From Bacillota bacterium (GTDB lineage Bacteria; Bacillota; Clostridia; Acetivibrionales; DSM-1351): DNA of 5,439 nucleotides. Position numbers and translations under genes: made by a program. The stretch covers positions 1-5,439 of the forward strand of contig JAEZOA010000048.1 in the NCBI GenBank assembly GCA_023441625.1. Direction: 5' to 3'. The notes beneath the pieces were generated by a model. That model was not told the DNA's origin, ran no database searches, and was given only the letters and a program-made list of their open reading frames with translations. This document shows positions 1 through 5,439 of this stretch, in pieces; within the stretch, counting starts at the first letter, position 1, and each line of letters starts with the position of its first letter.

Positions 1-1476
1 AAATGCAAGAGCTTGTGGACTGACAATAAGGGCGGAAGTAAGATTGTTGTGTGCGAAAATGAAAATGAACATGAAGAGGCCAGATACACTGCTAGAGAGA
101 TTCAAAGGCTACTTAGTGTAGAGGGTAGAAAGTACAAGGACTTTGCAGTGCTATATAGAATCAATGCACAATCCCGTGTTTTAGAAGAAATGTTTATGCG
201 TGAAGGCATACCGTACAAGATAATCGGAGGACAGAAGTTCTATGATAGAAAAGAAATAAAAGACATTATTGCATATCTTCGATTGATACAAAATCCAACG
301 GATAATGTAAGCTTGAAGAGGATTATAAATGTACCTAAGAGAGGTATTGGAAATACAACAGTTGAAGCAGCTGAGGATATTGCATTAGAATGTGGAATGT
401 CAATATTTTCAGTAATATCTAATGTGGAGGATTTTCCGTCCTTAAGTAGAGCAGCACAAAAATTAGATAGTTTTTCAAAAATGATTATGAAGCTAAGAAC
501 AATGAAGGAGAACATTGGTATTTCTGATTTATTGGAAATGGTAATAGCTGATACAGGTGTTTTAAAAGAATATGAGACTGAAGACACAGTTGAAGCACAA
601 TCGAGGATAGAAAATATAAAAGAGTTAAAATCTGTTGCTATTGAGTTTGAAAAGCAAAACGAAGAAAATAACCTTGAAGAATTTTTGGCTAATATATCCT
701 TGGTATCAGATCTTGATAACCTTGAAGAAGAACAGGATTATGTAGTTTTAATGACAATGCATAGTGCTAAGGGACTTGAGTTTCCAGTTGTCTTTATTCC
801 AGGAATGGAGGAGGGAGTATTTCCAGGCTATAGGGCACTAACAGAGGGGCCTGAGCAGTTGGAAGAGGAGCGTAGGCTTTGTTATGTTGGCATAACTCGA
901 GCAAGAGAAAAACTATATTTATCAAATGCCCGCTTTAGAACACTTTTTGGCAACTCAAGCTATAACAGGCCTTCCAGATTTTTGTCAGAAATACCTGAAA
1001 ATTTAGTTGAGTACCCATTTAGTTCATCGAGAGGTTTCGTTGAAAAGGAGACTATAGCTTGGGATAGGACTCAAGCTTGGAGTTCTAATCAAACTTATAG
1101 TAAAACTGGAACTTTGAGTGCTGTTCAAACAAATAGCACATCCAGAACCTCTGGTATAGCTCAAACTTCAATAAAAAGTATAAGCTCAACCTCTGGAGGT
1201 ACATTAAAGGATTTACTCAACTCAAATTTAGTTACTCGTGGCTTCGGTGGAAATTCTGCACCAGTAAATAGTGCACCAAACAATAGTGTGCCGGCAAAAG
1301 CAACTAGTACAGCTCAATTATGCGTTGGAGATAAAGTAGAACATAAGAAATTTGGAAAGGGAGTTATCTCTAAAGTCACACCAGATAACGGAGACCATAT
1401 GGTAGAAATTCAGTTTGAGGGAGCGGGAATGAAAAGACTGATGGCATCATTGGCAAACTTAAAAAAAATGGAATGA
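1..1476 (+). CDS. pcrA: ATP-dependent DNA helicase PcrA, C-terminal part (5' end outside window)
   Basis: Superfamily 1A 3'-5' DNA helicase of the PcrA/UvrD/Rep family, which acts in DNA repair, in plasmid replication and at stalled RNA polymerase. The frame is open from base 1 (KCKSLWTDN...), so the gene enters from the left; the first in-frame TTG (13) is not the start, and roughly the N-terminal third (Walker A and B motifs) is missing. Visible family features are the VLYRINAQSR motif IV region (about 148-180), the MTMHSAKGLEF motif V block (751-783) and YVGITRAREKL motif VI with its arginine finger (883-915). A Ser/Thr/Asn-rich, probably disordered linker (about 1020-1315) leads to the small C-terminal Tudor-like domain (CVGDKVEHKKFGKG onward, 1321-1470), which in PcrA contacts RNA polymerase. 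The stop is TGA and a strong terminator follows. The family assignment is very secure; PcrA rather than UvrD follows from the Gram-positive context. Confidence 0.96.
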   Translation, partial: KCKSLWTDNKGGSKIVVCENENEHEEARYTAREIQRLLSVEGRKYKDFAVLYRINAQSRVLEEMFMREGIPYKIIGGQKFYDRKEIKDIIAYLRLIQNPTDNVSLKRIINVPKRGIGNTTVEAAEDIALECGMSIFSVISNVEDFPSLSRAAQKLDSFSKMIMKLRTMKENIGISDLLEMVIADTGVLKEYETEDTVEAQSRIENIKELKSVAIEFEKQNEENNLEEFLANISLVSDLDNLEEEQDYVVLMTMHSAKGLEFPVVFIPGMEEGVFPGYRALTEGPEQLEEERRLCYVGITRAREKLYLSNARFRTLFGNSSYNRPSRFLSEIPENLVEYPFSSSRGFVEKETIAWDRTQAWSSNQTYSKTGTLSAVQTNSTSRTSGIAQTSIKSISSTSGGTLKDLLNSNLVTRGFGGNSAPVNSAPNNSVPAKATSTAQLCVGDKVEHKKFGKGVISKVTPDNGDHMVEIQFEGAGMKRLMASLANLKKME

Positions 1477-1531
1477 AATTTCTAATATAGCATTTATACT
1501 CGGGTGAAAAAAGAGTCAAATAATTTATTTT

Positions 1532-1580
1532 AAAAAAGTTTTAGAAAAATTTATCATTTTTCTAAAACTTTTTTTGTTTT
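1532..1580 (+). terminator. Intrinsic terminator after pcrA
   Basis: Perfect 19-bp inverted repeat: left arm 1532-1550, 5-nt loop TTATC, right arm 1556-1574, continuing into a T-rich tail. The stem is AT-rich with only two G-C pairs within a long helix, but its length and perfection are striking. Because the left arm begins with six A's, the same structure would give a U-tract on the minus strand, so it could work in both directions. It separates pcrA from the sigma-factor unit. Confidence 0.88.
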
Positions 1581-1645
1581 GATGTGTATATATATTTATA
1601 ACACTTAGATAATGCAATATTAAAACATAATGATTAGGCTATAAT
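1574..1645 (+). promoter_or_regulatory. Candidate promoter region for the sigma-factor operon
   Basis: Two possible sigma-A-type elements lie between the pcrA terminator and the sigma gene. One is TTGTTT (1574-1579), 17 nt, TATAAC (1597-1602), whose -35 overlaps the terminator tail. The other is a perfect TATAAT -10 (1640-1645) with only a poor -35 match upstream. If the second is used, transcription would start near 1652, downstream of the ATG at 1644. ECF sigma genes are often self-transcribed, but I do not recognise a clear ECF-type promoter here. The region is very AT-rich, so chance matches are likely. Confidence 0.35.
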
Positions 1646-1673
1646 GTTACAAATGTTCTTAATAGCACAAAAA

Positions 1674-1681
1674 AGGGTGGG
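1674..1681 (+). promoter_or_regulatory. Ribosome binding site deciding the sigma-factor start
   Basis: AGGGTGGG, a purine-rich Shine-Dalgarno-like sequence, lies 7 nt before a TTG codon at 1689. No comparable site precedes the upstream ATG codons at 1644 and 1653, where the sequence is AT-rich. This supports TTG 1689 as the true start of the sigma-factor gene. Confidence 0.6.
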
Positions 1682-1688
1682 CGCATAT

Positions 1689-2258
1689 TTGGAAGTTTCA
1701 GATGTAAGCATATTTAAAGAATATAAAAAGAATACTGTTAGAGGTCTGGAACTGATATATGATAGGTATAGAAAATATGTCTATTCGATAGCATTTCATT
1801 ATGCTGGCAATAAAGAAGATGCCCTGGACATAACTCAAGAGGTTTTTATTTCAGTTTTTAAAGCTATGGGCAGCTTCAAAGAACAGTATTCCTTGCTTCC
1901 ATGGATAAAGAAAATCACAATTAATAAATGCCTTAATTTTCTGAGAAGTAGGAAACAAATAATTTCACTCAATGAGAGTACTGATAGTGGAGACGAGTTA
2001 CAAAATATCCTTTGCTCAGAGGAAAGAACAGAAAATGCAGTAGTCTGCAAGGATACTAAAAAAGTACTTGAAGGAGCTATTCAAAAACTCCCGGATAAAG
2101 AGAGAATGGCTATTTTGTTAAGGCATATGAAACAAATGAAATATGAAGATATAGCAAATAGTATGAAGCTGCCAACAGGGACAGTAAAAACGCTTATACA
2201 TAATGGAAGAAAATCCATCAAGCAGAATTTAATTAAACAGGGCGTTTGGGAGGTATGA
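1689..2258 (+). CDS. ECF-type RNA polymerase sigma factor (sigma-70 family, sigma-24/SigW-like)
   Basis: Alternative sigma factor that would direct RNA polymerase to a specific promoter set. With a TTG start it has 189 residues, a normal ECF length. Region 2 spans about residues 20-88 (LIYDRYRKYVYSIA, then DALDITQEVF, then the PWIKKITINKCLNFLR segment, covering -10 recognition and core binding). A linker of about 40 residues follows, then region 4 at about 128-181 with the helix-turn-helix YEDIANSMKLPTGTVKTLIH that reads the -35. There is no region 1.1 or 3, as usual for ECF factors. An in-frame ATG at 1644 would add 15 residues, but it lacks a ribosome binding site and overlaps a TATAAT, so I prefer 1689. 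The anti-sigma candidate starts 4 nt after the stop, the usual arrangement of an ECF sigma with its regulator. The target regulon cannot be read from this window. The subgroup (SigW/RpoE-like) is an inference. Confidence 0.9.
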   Translation: MEVSDVSIFKEYKKNTVRGLELIYDRYRKYVYSIAFHYAGNKEDALDITQEVFISVFKAMGSFKEQYSLLPWIKKITINKCLNFLRSRKQIISLNESTDSGDELQNILCSEERTENAVVCKDTKKVLEGAIQKLPDKERMAILLRHMKQMKYEDIANSMKLPTGTVKTLIHNGRKSIKQNLIKQGVWEV

Positions 2259-2262
2259 CAAT

Positions 2263-2667
2263 ATGAGTTGTGATAAATTGGAGGCTGCATTATTACAAGA
2301 TTTATTAGATAAAACAATTGATCCACTTGAGAAAATATTTGTTGAGAGTCATTTGAGTGTATGTAAGCAATGCCGAAGGGAATTATCAGAGTTAAAGCTA
2401 ATGTTTTGGGAGCTAGACAATAAAAGTAATTATGAAATTGAATATCCAAAGGAATTGGATACTATGGGGTCGGAAATAATTGATGGCTTCTTAGAAAAGA
2501 AACCAATAAATAACACTAGAAAAGTACTTGATATGCAAGTTAATACCTTGAAAGTATCCAGCAACTTCTTAAAGTATGTACCTGGTGCAAATCAAACTCC
2601 TAAAATACTGAAGAAAGCCTCAACTGGCTTGGTAAAAGGGGTAAGGAAGGTGTTGCTTGCAAAATAA
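2263..2667 (+). CDS. Zinc-finger (zf-HC2/ZAS) anti-sigma factor candidate, no membrane segment
   Basis: 134-residue protein encoded directly after the ECF sigma gene and probably its inhibitor. The N-terminus carries the zinc-binding anti-sigma signature: Cys3, then His30-x3-Cys34-x2-Cys37 (SHLSVCKQCRRELSEL). In ZAS proteins this fold wraps around the sigma factor and blocks polymerase binding. Most clostridial zf-HC2 anti-sigmas have a transmembrane helix after this domain; I see none here. Residues about 45-90 are acidic and polar, and the C-terminal 40 residues are lysine-rich and possibly amphipathic (KILKKASTGLVKGVRKVLLAK region). This looks like a soluble or surface-associated regulator. 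The start is well supported by GGGAGGT (2248-2254), 8 nt upstream and inside the sigma gene's last codons, implying translational coupling. The partnership with the sigma factor is inferred from motif and position. Confidence 0.82.
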   Translation: MSCDKLEAALLQDLLDKTIDPLEKIFVESHLSVCKQCRRELSELKLMFWELDNKSNYEIEYPKELDTMGSEIIDGFLEKKPINNTRKVLDMQVNTLKVSSNFLKYVPGANQTPKILKKASTGLVKGVRKVLLAK

Positions 2668-2688
2668 TACTATTTAGGGGAGGTAAGA

Positions 2689-3381
2689 ATGACAGTTCTC
2701 TACATGTTAGGCAAAATACTATTATATATATTACTAGTGCTTATTATATTATTTTTGGTAGTCCTCACTATTCCATTTAAATACTATTTTGAGGGTAAAA
2801 AGTCAGAAAGTACATCAATTCAAGGCTCGGTTTCATGGTTGTTTGGTGCTATTAAAATGGGTTTTAATTATAGCACTGGAAATGGGTTTTACATGGAGAT
2901 AAATTTTATAGGAATTAAGAAGGCGCTTAATATTAATGATAGAAACCCCGAAATCGAGGATAAAAAGGATAAGAATTACAAAGAGAAGCCTGCTTATAGC
3001 TATATAACATATGACGTTATAAAAAAAGCCTTACATATGGTTTTTAAATTGCTAAACTATTGCAAGCCTAGACAATTTCAATTAGAGGCCACAGTCGGGT
3101 TTGAGGACCCAATGTATACTGGGTTGCTATATGGAATAAAAAACGCTGGACTTGCAATTTTAGATAAATGCAATATCCGCTTAGAACCAACCTTTGAAGA
3201 GGAAGAACTGAAGGGAAGGTTTAAAGCTAGAGGTGGTATTCAGATATTCTATCTATTACTAGTTATGATGGAATTTGTGTTTACTAATCCATTCAGAAGT
3301 ATATTAATTAAAAACATGAAATTTAAAATTAAAAGGAGATTAAAAAGATGGCGAATAATTTCAATTTCAACGAAAGCATGA
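2689..3381 (+). CDS. ytfI: DUF2953 membrane protein, YtfI-like
   Basis: 230-residue protein of the DUF2953 family, whose biochemical function is not established. It has one strong N-terminal membrane helix (residues about 7-29, almost all Leu/Ile/Val) followed directly by basic residues. Next come a soluble region with a charged Lys/Asp/Glu stretch (about 86-100), the family-typical motif VGFEDPMYTGLLYG (136-149), a second moderately hydrophobic segment (about 184-198, which may be membrane-associated) and a very basic tail (KFKIKRRLKRWR). In Bacillus subtilis the DUF2953 gene ytfI sits directly before ytfJ (gerW) and the pair is expressed in the forespore; the same order is seen here. The start is set by AGGGGAGGT (2676-2684), 4 nt before the ATG. 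The 3' end overlaps gerW by 34 nt. Family assignment is good; a sporulation role is inferred from the neighbour. Confidence 0.85.
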   Translation: MTVLYMLGKILLYILLVLIILFLVVLTIPFKYYFEGKKSESTSIQGSVSWLFGAIKMGFNYSTGNGFYMEINFIGIKKALNINDRNPEIEDKKDKNYKEKPAYSYITYDVIKKALHMVFKLLNYCKPRQFQLEATVGFEDPMYTGLLYGIKNAGLAILDKCNIRLEPTFEEEELKGRFKARGGIQIFYLLLVMMEFVFTNPFRSILIKNMKFKIKRRLKRWRIISISTKA

Positions 3382-3734
3382 GTGTTATTTTTGACAAGTT
3401 AGAAAATTTTCTAAAGACAAAAACTGTAGTAGGAGAACCAATAAAGATTGGAGATACTACATTAGTACCTTTCATTAATATTTCCTTCGGCCTAGGAGTA
3501 GGTGGAGGAGCGGGTACTGACGAAAAAGGTAACAATGGTGATGGCGGTGGCGGCGGAACTGGTGCAAAAGTAGCTCCAACTGCGGTCTTAGTTATACAGG
3601 GGGATAAGTTTGAACTGCTGCCTATGAAGAAATTTGGAGGACTTGATAGGCTAATTGATATGGTTCCTGGAATAATTGAGAAAGTAAATGAGACAAAGGA
3701 AAACAAAAAGGTTGAAGAAAAAATTGAGGAATAG
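3348..3734 (+). CDS. gerW: Spore protein GerW / YtfJ family
   Basis: 128-residue protein of the GerW (sporulation protein YtfJ) family. In B. subtilis the protein is made in the forespore and is needed for a normal germination response, notably to L-alanine; its molecular activity is unclear. Characteristic features are an N-terminal helix (FDKLENFLKTKTVVGEPI, residues 15-32), the GDTTLVPF strand (35-42), SFGLGVGGG (46-54), a long glycine-rich loop (about 50-72), the strand TGAKVAPTAVLVIQGD (71-86), then the LLPMKKFGGLDRLIDMVPGI segment (90-109) and a charged Lys/Glu tail. Length and order fit the family. An AAAAGGAGA site (3331-3339) precedes the ATG by 8 nt and lies inside ytfI, whose reading frame it overlaps by 34 nt, so the two are probably translationally coupled. 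It is the last gene of the unit; a terminator follows 14 nt after the stop. Confidence 0.93.
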   Translation: MANNFNFNESMSVIFDKLENFLKTKTVVGEPIKIGDTTLVPFINISFGLGVGGGAGTDEKGNNGDGGGGGTGAKVAPTAVLVIQGDKFELLPMKKFGGLDRLIDMVPGIIEKVNETKENKKVEEKIEE

Positions 3735-3748
3735 GTAGTTTTTTTCAG

Positions 3749-3790
3749 AAAAGCTGTTGACATGCAAACTGTCAACAGCTTTTATTTTTT
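3749..3790 (+). terminator. Intrinsic terminator after gerW
   Basis: Perfect 14-bp stem (left arm 3749-3762, loop TGCAAAC, right arm 3770-3783) with a G-C-containing core AGCTGTTGACA, followed by A and then six T's (3785-3790). A classic rho-independent terminator ending the sigma/anti-sigma/ytfI/gerW unit and isolating it from hisZ. Confidence 0.95.
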
Positions 3791-3811
3791 CAATAATTTT
3801 CTATTACATAC

Positions 3812-3840
3812 TTGACTGAGAATTTAAAATCAACTATAAT
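3812..3840 (+). promoter_or_regulatory. Sigma-A promoter for hisZ
   Basis: TTGACT (3812-3817), a 17-nt spacer and TATAAT (3835-3840): a near-consensus vegetative promoter. It lies just after the gerW terminator and about 100 nt before hisZ, with transcription predicted to start near 3847. The leader between is AT-rich and shows no T-box consensus or attenuator-like terminator. A small inverted repeat ACAAT-TT-ATTGT (3869-3880) lies downstream of the start point and could be an operator, but it is short enough to be chance. Confidence 0.85.
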
Positions 3841-3948
3841 AATTATAATTTACTGATTTATCACTTTAACAATTTATTGTAATAAAGTAAGTTTAGATAA
3901 CTAAATGTATTATCAAAATTGTGCCGATAAAAAACTCAGGAGGTTGTT

Positions 3949-5205
3949 ATGTCAAAATGGAAAATATACACGCCGGATGGTGTACAGGATATTCTGTTTA
4001 ATGAATGTTATGCAAAAAGGGAATTGGAAAATAAGATTCGTAATACCTTTAGATCCTATGGATATTATGAAATTGAAACTCCCACAATAGAGTTTTTTGA
4101 TGTTTTTTCATCTGAGATAGAACACTTCCCGCAGGAATCAATGGTTAAGTTCTTCGATCAAAAAGGAAGAATACTTGTTTTAAGACCGGATATAACAGTT
4201 CCTGTTTCAAGAATAACAGCTACAAAACATCGTGATGTTAAGCTGCCAATAAAGTACTCTTATATTGGAAATGTATTTAGATTTAATGAGGTTGGCGGTG
4301 GACGCCAAAATGAATTTACTCAAGCTGGTGTTGAAATGCTTGGAGATTATTCCTCAGAAAGTGATGCAGAAATCATTGCAATAGCCATAAGTACACTAAA
4401 GAGTGCAGGTTTGGAAAATTTCCAAATTGACATTGGTCAGGTGGAATTTTTTAAGGGTTTAGTTGAAGAGGCAGGTTTTACTAATGAAGATGTTATTAAA
4501 ATATCTAAATTAATAGATAGAAAAGAAATAGTTGGTGTTGAGGAAATTGTTAATAGATATGAACTGAGAGAGGAATTAAGTTCTTTGATTTTAAAGCTTC
4601 CTGTCTTATTTGGTTCAGTGGAAGTGATAGAAGAACTTAAGAGAACAACAAAGAATACCAGGAGTTTAGCTGCATTAGAGAACATTGAGGAAGTAATTGG
4701 TATCCTTAATGATTATGGATTTTCAAAATACATATCAGTTGATTTTGGCATGCTAAAAGGCTTGAACTATGATACTGGAATAATTTTTAGAGGCTTTACA
4801 CATGGTGTTGGTTTTCCAATACTCTCAGGTGGCAGGTATGATAGCCTGACCTCTAGTTTTGGAAGAGACTGCCCTGCTACTGGTTTCTCATTAGGAATTA
4901 ATATGTTGATGACTGCGTTAGAGAAGACTAATATGACTATGAAGAAGCCAAGTGTGGATTCTCTGATTTGCTACAAGAAGTACAATAGGAAAAATGCAAT
5001 TGAAATAGCTGAGGCACTTAGAAAGCAAGCGATGAACATAGAAACCTTTGTGGTGACTGATAGTATTCAACAGGGCATAGAATATGCAAATTCAAAGCAA
5101 ATAGGCGGTTTAATTTTTATTGAGGATGATGGTAAAATTACCATACATGATATTGTTAACAATACTGTGTCTGAAACTAAATATGAAGATTTATTAAATA
5201 AATAA
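3949..5205 (+). CDS. hisZ: ATP phosphoribosyltransferase regulatory subunit HisZ
   Basis: 418-residue HisRS paralogue that pairs with the short form of HisG to catalyse the first step of histidine synthesis (ATP + PRPP to phosphoribosyl-ATP) and to carry histidine feedback control; cytoplasmic. The class II aminoacyl-tRNA-synthetase-like core is visible: TPDGVQDILFNE at the N-terminus (8-19), RPDITVPVSRI (79-89), a motif-2-like block YIGNVFRFNEVGGGRQNEFTQ (105-125), the histidine-site-like GMLKGLNYDTGIIFRG (267-282) and motif-3-like LSGGRYDSLTSSFG (292-305). A C-terminal domain (about 335-418) resembles a divergent anticodon-binding fold. HisZ rather than HisRS is supported by the GLNYDTG variant and by the short, divergent C-terminus. 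AGGAGGT (3938-3944) sits 4 nt before the ATG, fixing the start. It has its own promoter. Unusually for a his gene, no hisG follows within the 234 nt available. Confidence 0.93.
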   Translation: MSKWKIYTPDGVQDILFNECYAKRELENKIRNTFRSYGYYEIETPTIEFFDVFSSEIEHFPQESMVKFFDQKGRILVLRPDITVPVSRITATKHRDVKLPIKYSYIGNVFRFNEVGGGRQNEFTQAGVEMLGDYSSESDAEIIAIAISTLKSAGLENFQIDIGQVEFFKGLVEEAGFTNEDVIKISKLIDRKEIVGVEEIVNRYELREELSSLILKLPVLFGSVEVIEELKRTTKNTRSLAALENIEEVIGILNDYGFSKYISVDFGMLKGLNYDTGIIFRGFTHGVGFPILSGGRYDSLTSSFGRDCPATGFSLGINMLMTALEKTNMTMKKPSVDSLICYKKYNRKNAIEIAEALRKQAMNIETFVVTDSIQQGIEYANSKQIGGLIFIEDDGKITIHDIVNNTVSETKYEDLLNK

Positions 5206-5307
5206 ATTAATCAATTACATCAGTTAATTCCTACTAAAATGGGAATGCCTGAATCGAAAGAACTAATAGCCAATTAAACGGTGGTTAAAGGTTGAAATAA
5301 CAAAAAA

Positions 5308-5336
5308 ATAATAAAAGACTAACTATTAAAAGTCAA
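5308..5336 (-). promoter_or_regulatory. Candidate minus-strand sigma-A promoter
   Basis: Read on the minus strand: TTGACT (5336-5331), exactly 17 nt, TATTAT (5313-5308), each hexamer matching consensus at five of six positions. A transcript would start near 5301 and run antisense to the end of hisZ. No open frame lies in that direction within the first 100 nt. The region is AT-rich, so a chance match is quite possible. Confidence 0.3.
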
Positions 5337-5389
5337 GTTTTAAAATGATATTTTTTGAATAAACTGCAGAAATGCAATTTAGATATTTA

Positions 5390-5436
5390 TGAACCTTGAA
5401 AACTGCATGACGAATAGAGCATCTGTTAAGGTGCTC
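5390..5436 (+). promoter_or_regulatory. boxA-like element followed by a hairpin at the window edge
   Basis: TGAACCTTGAAAACT (5390-5404) resembles the CTTTGAAAACT-type boxA found in Firmicute rRNA leaders and 16S-23S spacers, where Nus factors bind nascent RNA. It is followed by a 7-bp hairpin: GAGCATC (5417-5423), loop TGTTAA, GGTGCTC (5430-5436), with one G-T pair. The combination suggests an untranslated, structured or ribosomal RNA starting just beyond the window, but no rRNA sequence itself is visible here. Confidence 0.4.
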
Positions 5437-5439
5437 AAA

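Larger units (their letters stand above)
5206..5439. other. Gene-free region after hisZ
   Basis: No credible coding region on either strand; the longest ATG-started frame I read here is about 12 codons (from 5239, no ribosome binding site). No convincing intrinsic terminator follows hisZ. The stretch is AT-rich and contains a candidate minus-strand promoter (5308-5336), a tiny TGCA-GAAA-TGCA hairpin (5365-5376) and, at the right edge, a boxA-like sequence plus a hairpin. The absence of coding and these last elements suggest it is a leader for something beginning beyond the window. Confidence 0.7.

Noticed and set aside
1021..1315. Ser/Thr/Asn-rich segment of pcrA considered as a frameshift or foreign insertion
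   Set aside because: The frame stays open into a normal C-terminal Tudor-like domain, and a variable low-complexity linker at this place is usual in PcrA proteins.
2081..2449. 122-codon open frame on the minus strand
   Set aside because: It spans the sigma and anti-sigma genes, both of which have clear domain motifs and ribosome binding sites on the plus strand.
3329..3775. 148-codon open frame on the minus strand with a proline-rich stretch
   Set aside because: It lies opposite gerW; the prolines are only the reverse complement of gerW's glycine codons, and the frame runs through the terminator. No support as a gene.
3847..3948. hisZ leader considered as a T-box or other riboswitch
   Set aside because: It is only about 100 nt, has no T-box consensus sequence and no terminator/antiterminator pair.
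3905..4090. 61-codon plus-strand frame before and within hisZ, considered as a leader peptide
   Set aside because: It has no ribosome binding site, contains no histidine-rich run and overlaps the hisZ start in another frame; it is not a his attenuator peptide.
5239..5277. 12-codon frame starting ATGGGAATG after hisZ
   Set aside because: Too short, with no ribosome binding site and no recognisable product.
5321..5370. AT-rich inverted repeats after hisZ considered as its terminator
   Set aside because: Stems of only about 4 bp (GACT/AGTC) with mismatches and no well-placed T-run directly after a stable helix.

Overview
The window is AT-rich DNA whose gene content points to a spore-forming, low-GC member of the Firmicutes, most likely Clostridia. 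It carries PcrA, a GerW/YtfJ sporulation protein next to a YtfI-like DUF2953 protein, and a HisZ of the two-protein (HisZ/HisG) histidine system. Strong AGGAGG-type ribosome binding sites and U-tailed intrinsic terminators fit this. I cannot name the species from sequence alone; the cellulolytic Ruminiclostridium-like clostridia are a guess.

All genes lie on the plus strand. (1) 1-1476 is the 3' two-thirds of pcrA, cut by the window edge, followed by a 19-bp perfect-stem terminator (1532-1574). (2) 1689-3734 is a compact four-gene unit: an ECF-type sigma factor, a small zinc-finger (zf-HC2/ZAS) anti-sigma candidate, a DUF2953 (YtfI-like) membrane protein, and GerW/YtfJ. Gaps are 4 and 21 nt and the last pair overlaps by 34 nt. 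A second strong terminator (3749-3790) closes the unit. (3) 3812-3840 is a near-consensus sigma-A promoter (TTGACT-17-TATAAT), which drives hisZ (3949-5205) through a leader of about 100 nt. (4) 5206-5439 has no gene; it holds a boxA-like element and a hairpin at the right edge, suggesting that a long untranslated RNA (an rRNA operon or another structured RNA) may begin just outside the window.

Functionally, the middle unit pairs a sigma/anti-sigma switch with two genes linked to the spore in Bacillus (ytfI-ytfJ). This suggests a regulatory link between an extracytoplasmic-type signal and sporulation or germination. HisZ is the regulatory, catalytically inactive HisRS-like subunit of ATP phosphoribosyltransferase. 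Its partner hisG is not present in the 234 nt that follow.

Most of the window is well-understood core genome. The points most worth a second look are the sigma/anti-sigma/ytfI/gerW linkage with an apparently soluble anti-sigma, the likely mis-startable sigma gene (TTG rather than the upstream ATG), and the boxA-like right edge.
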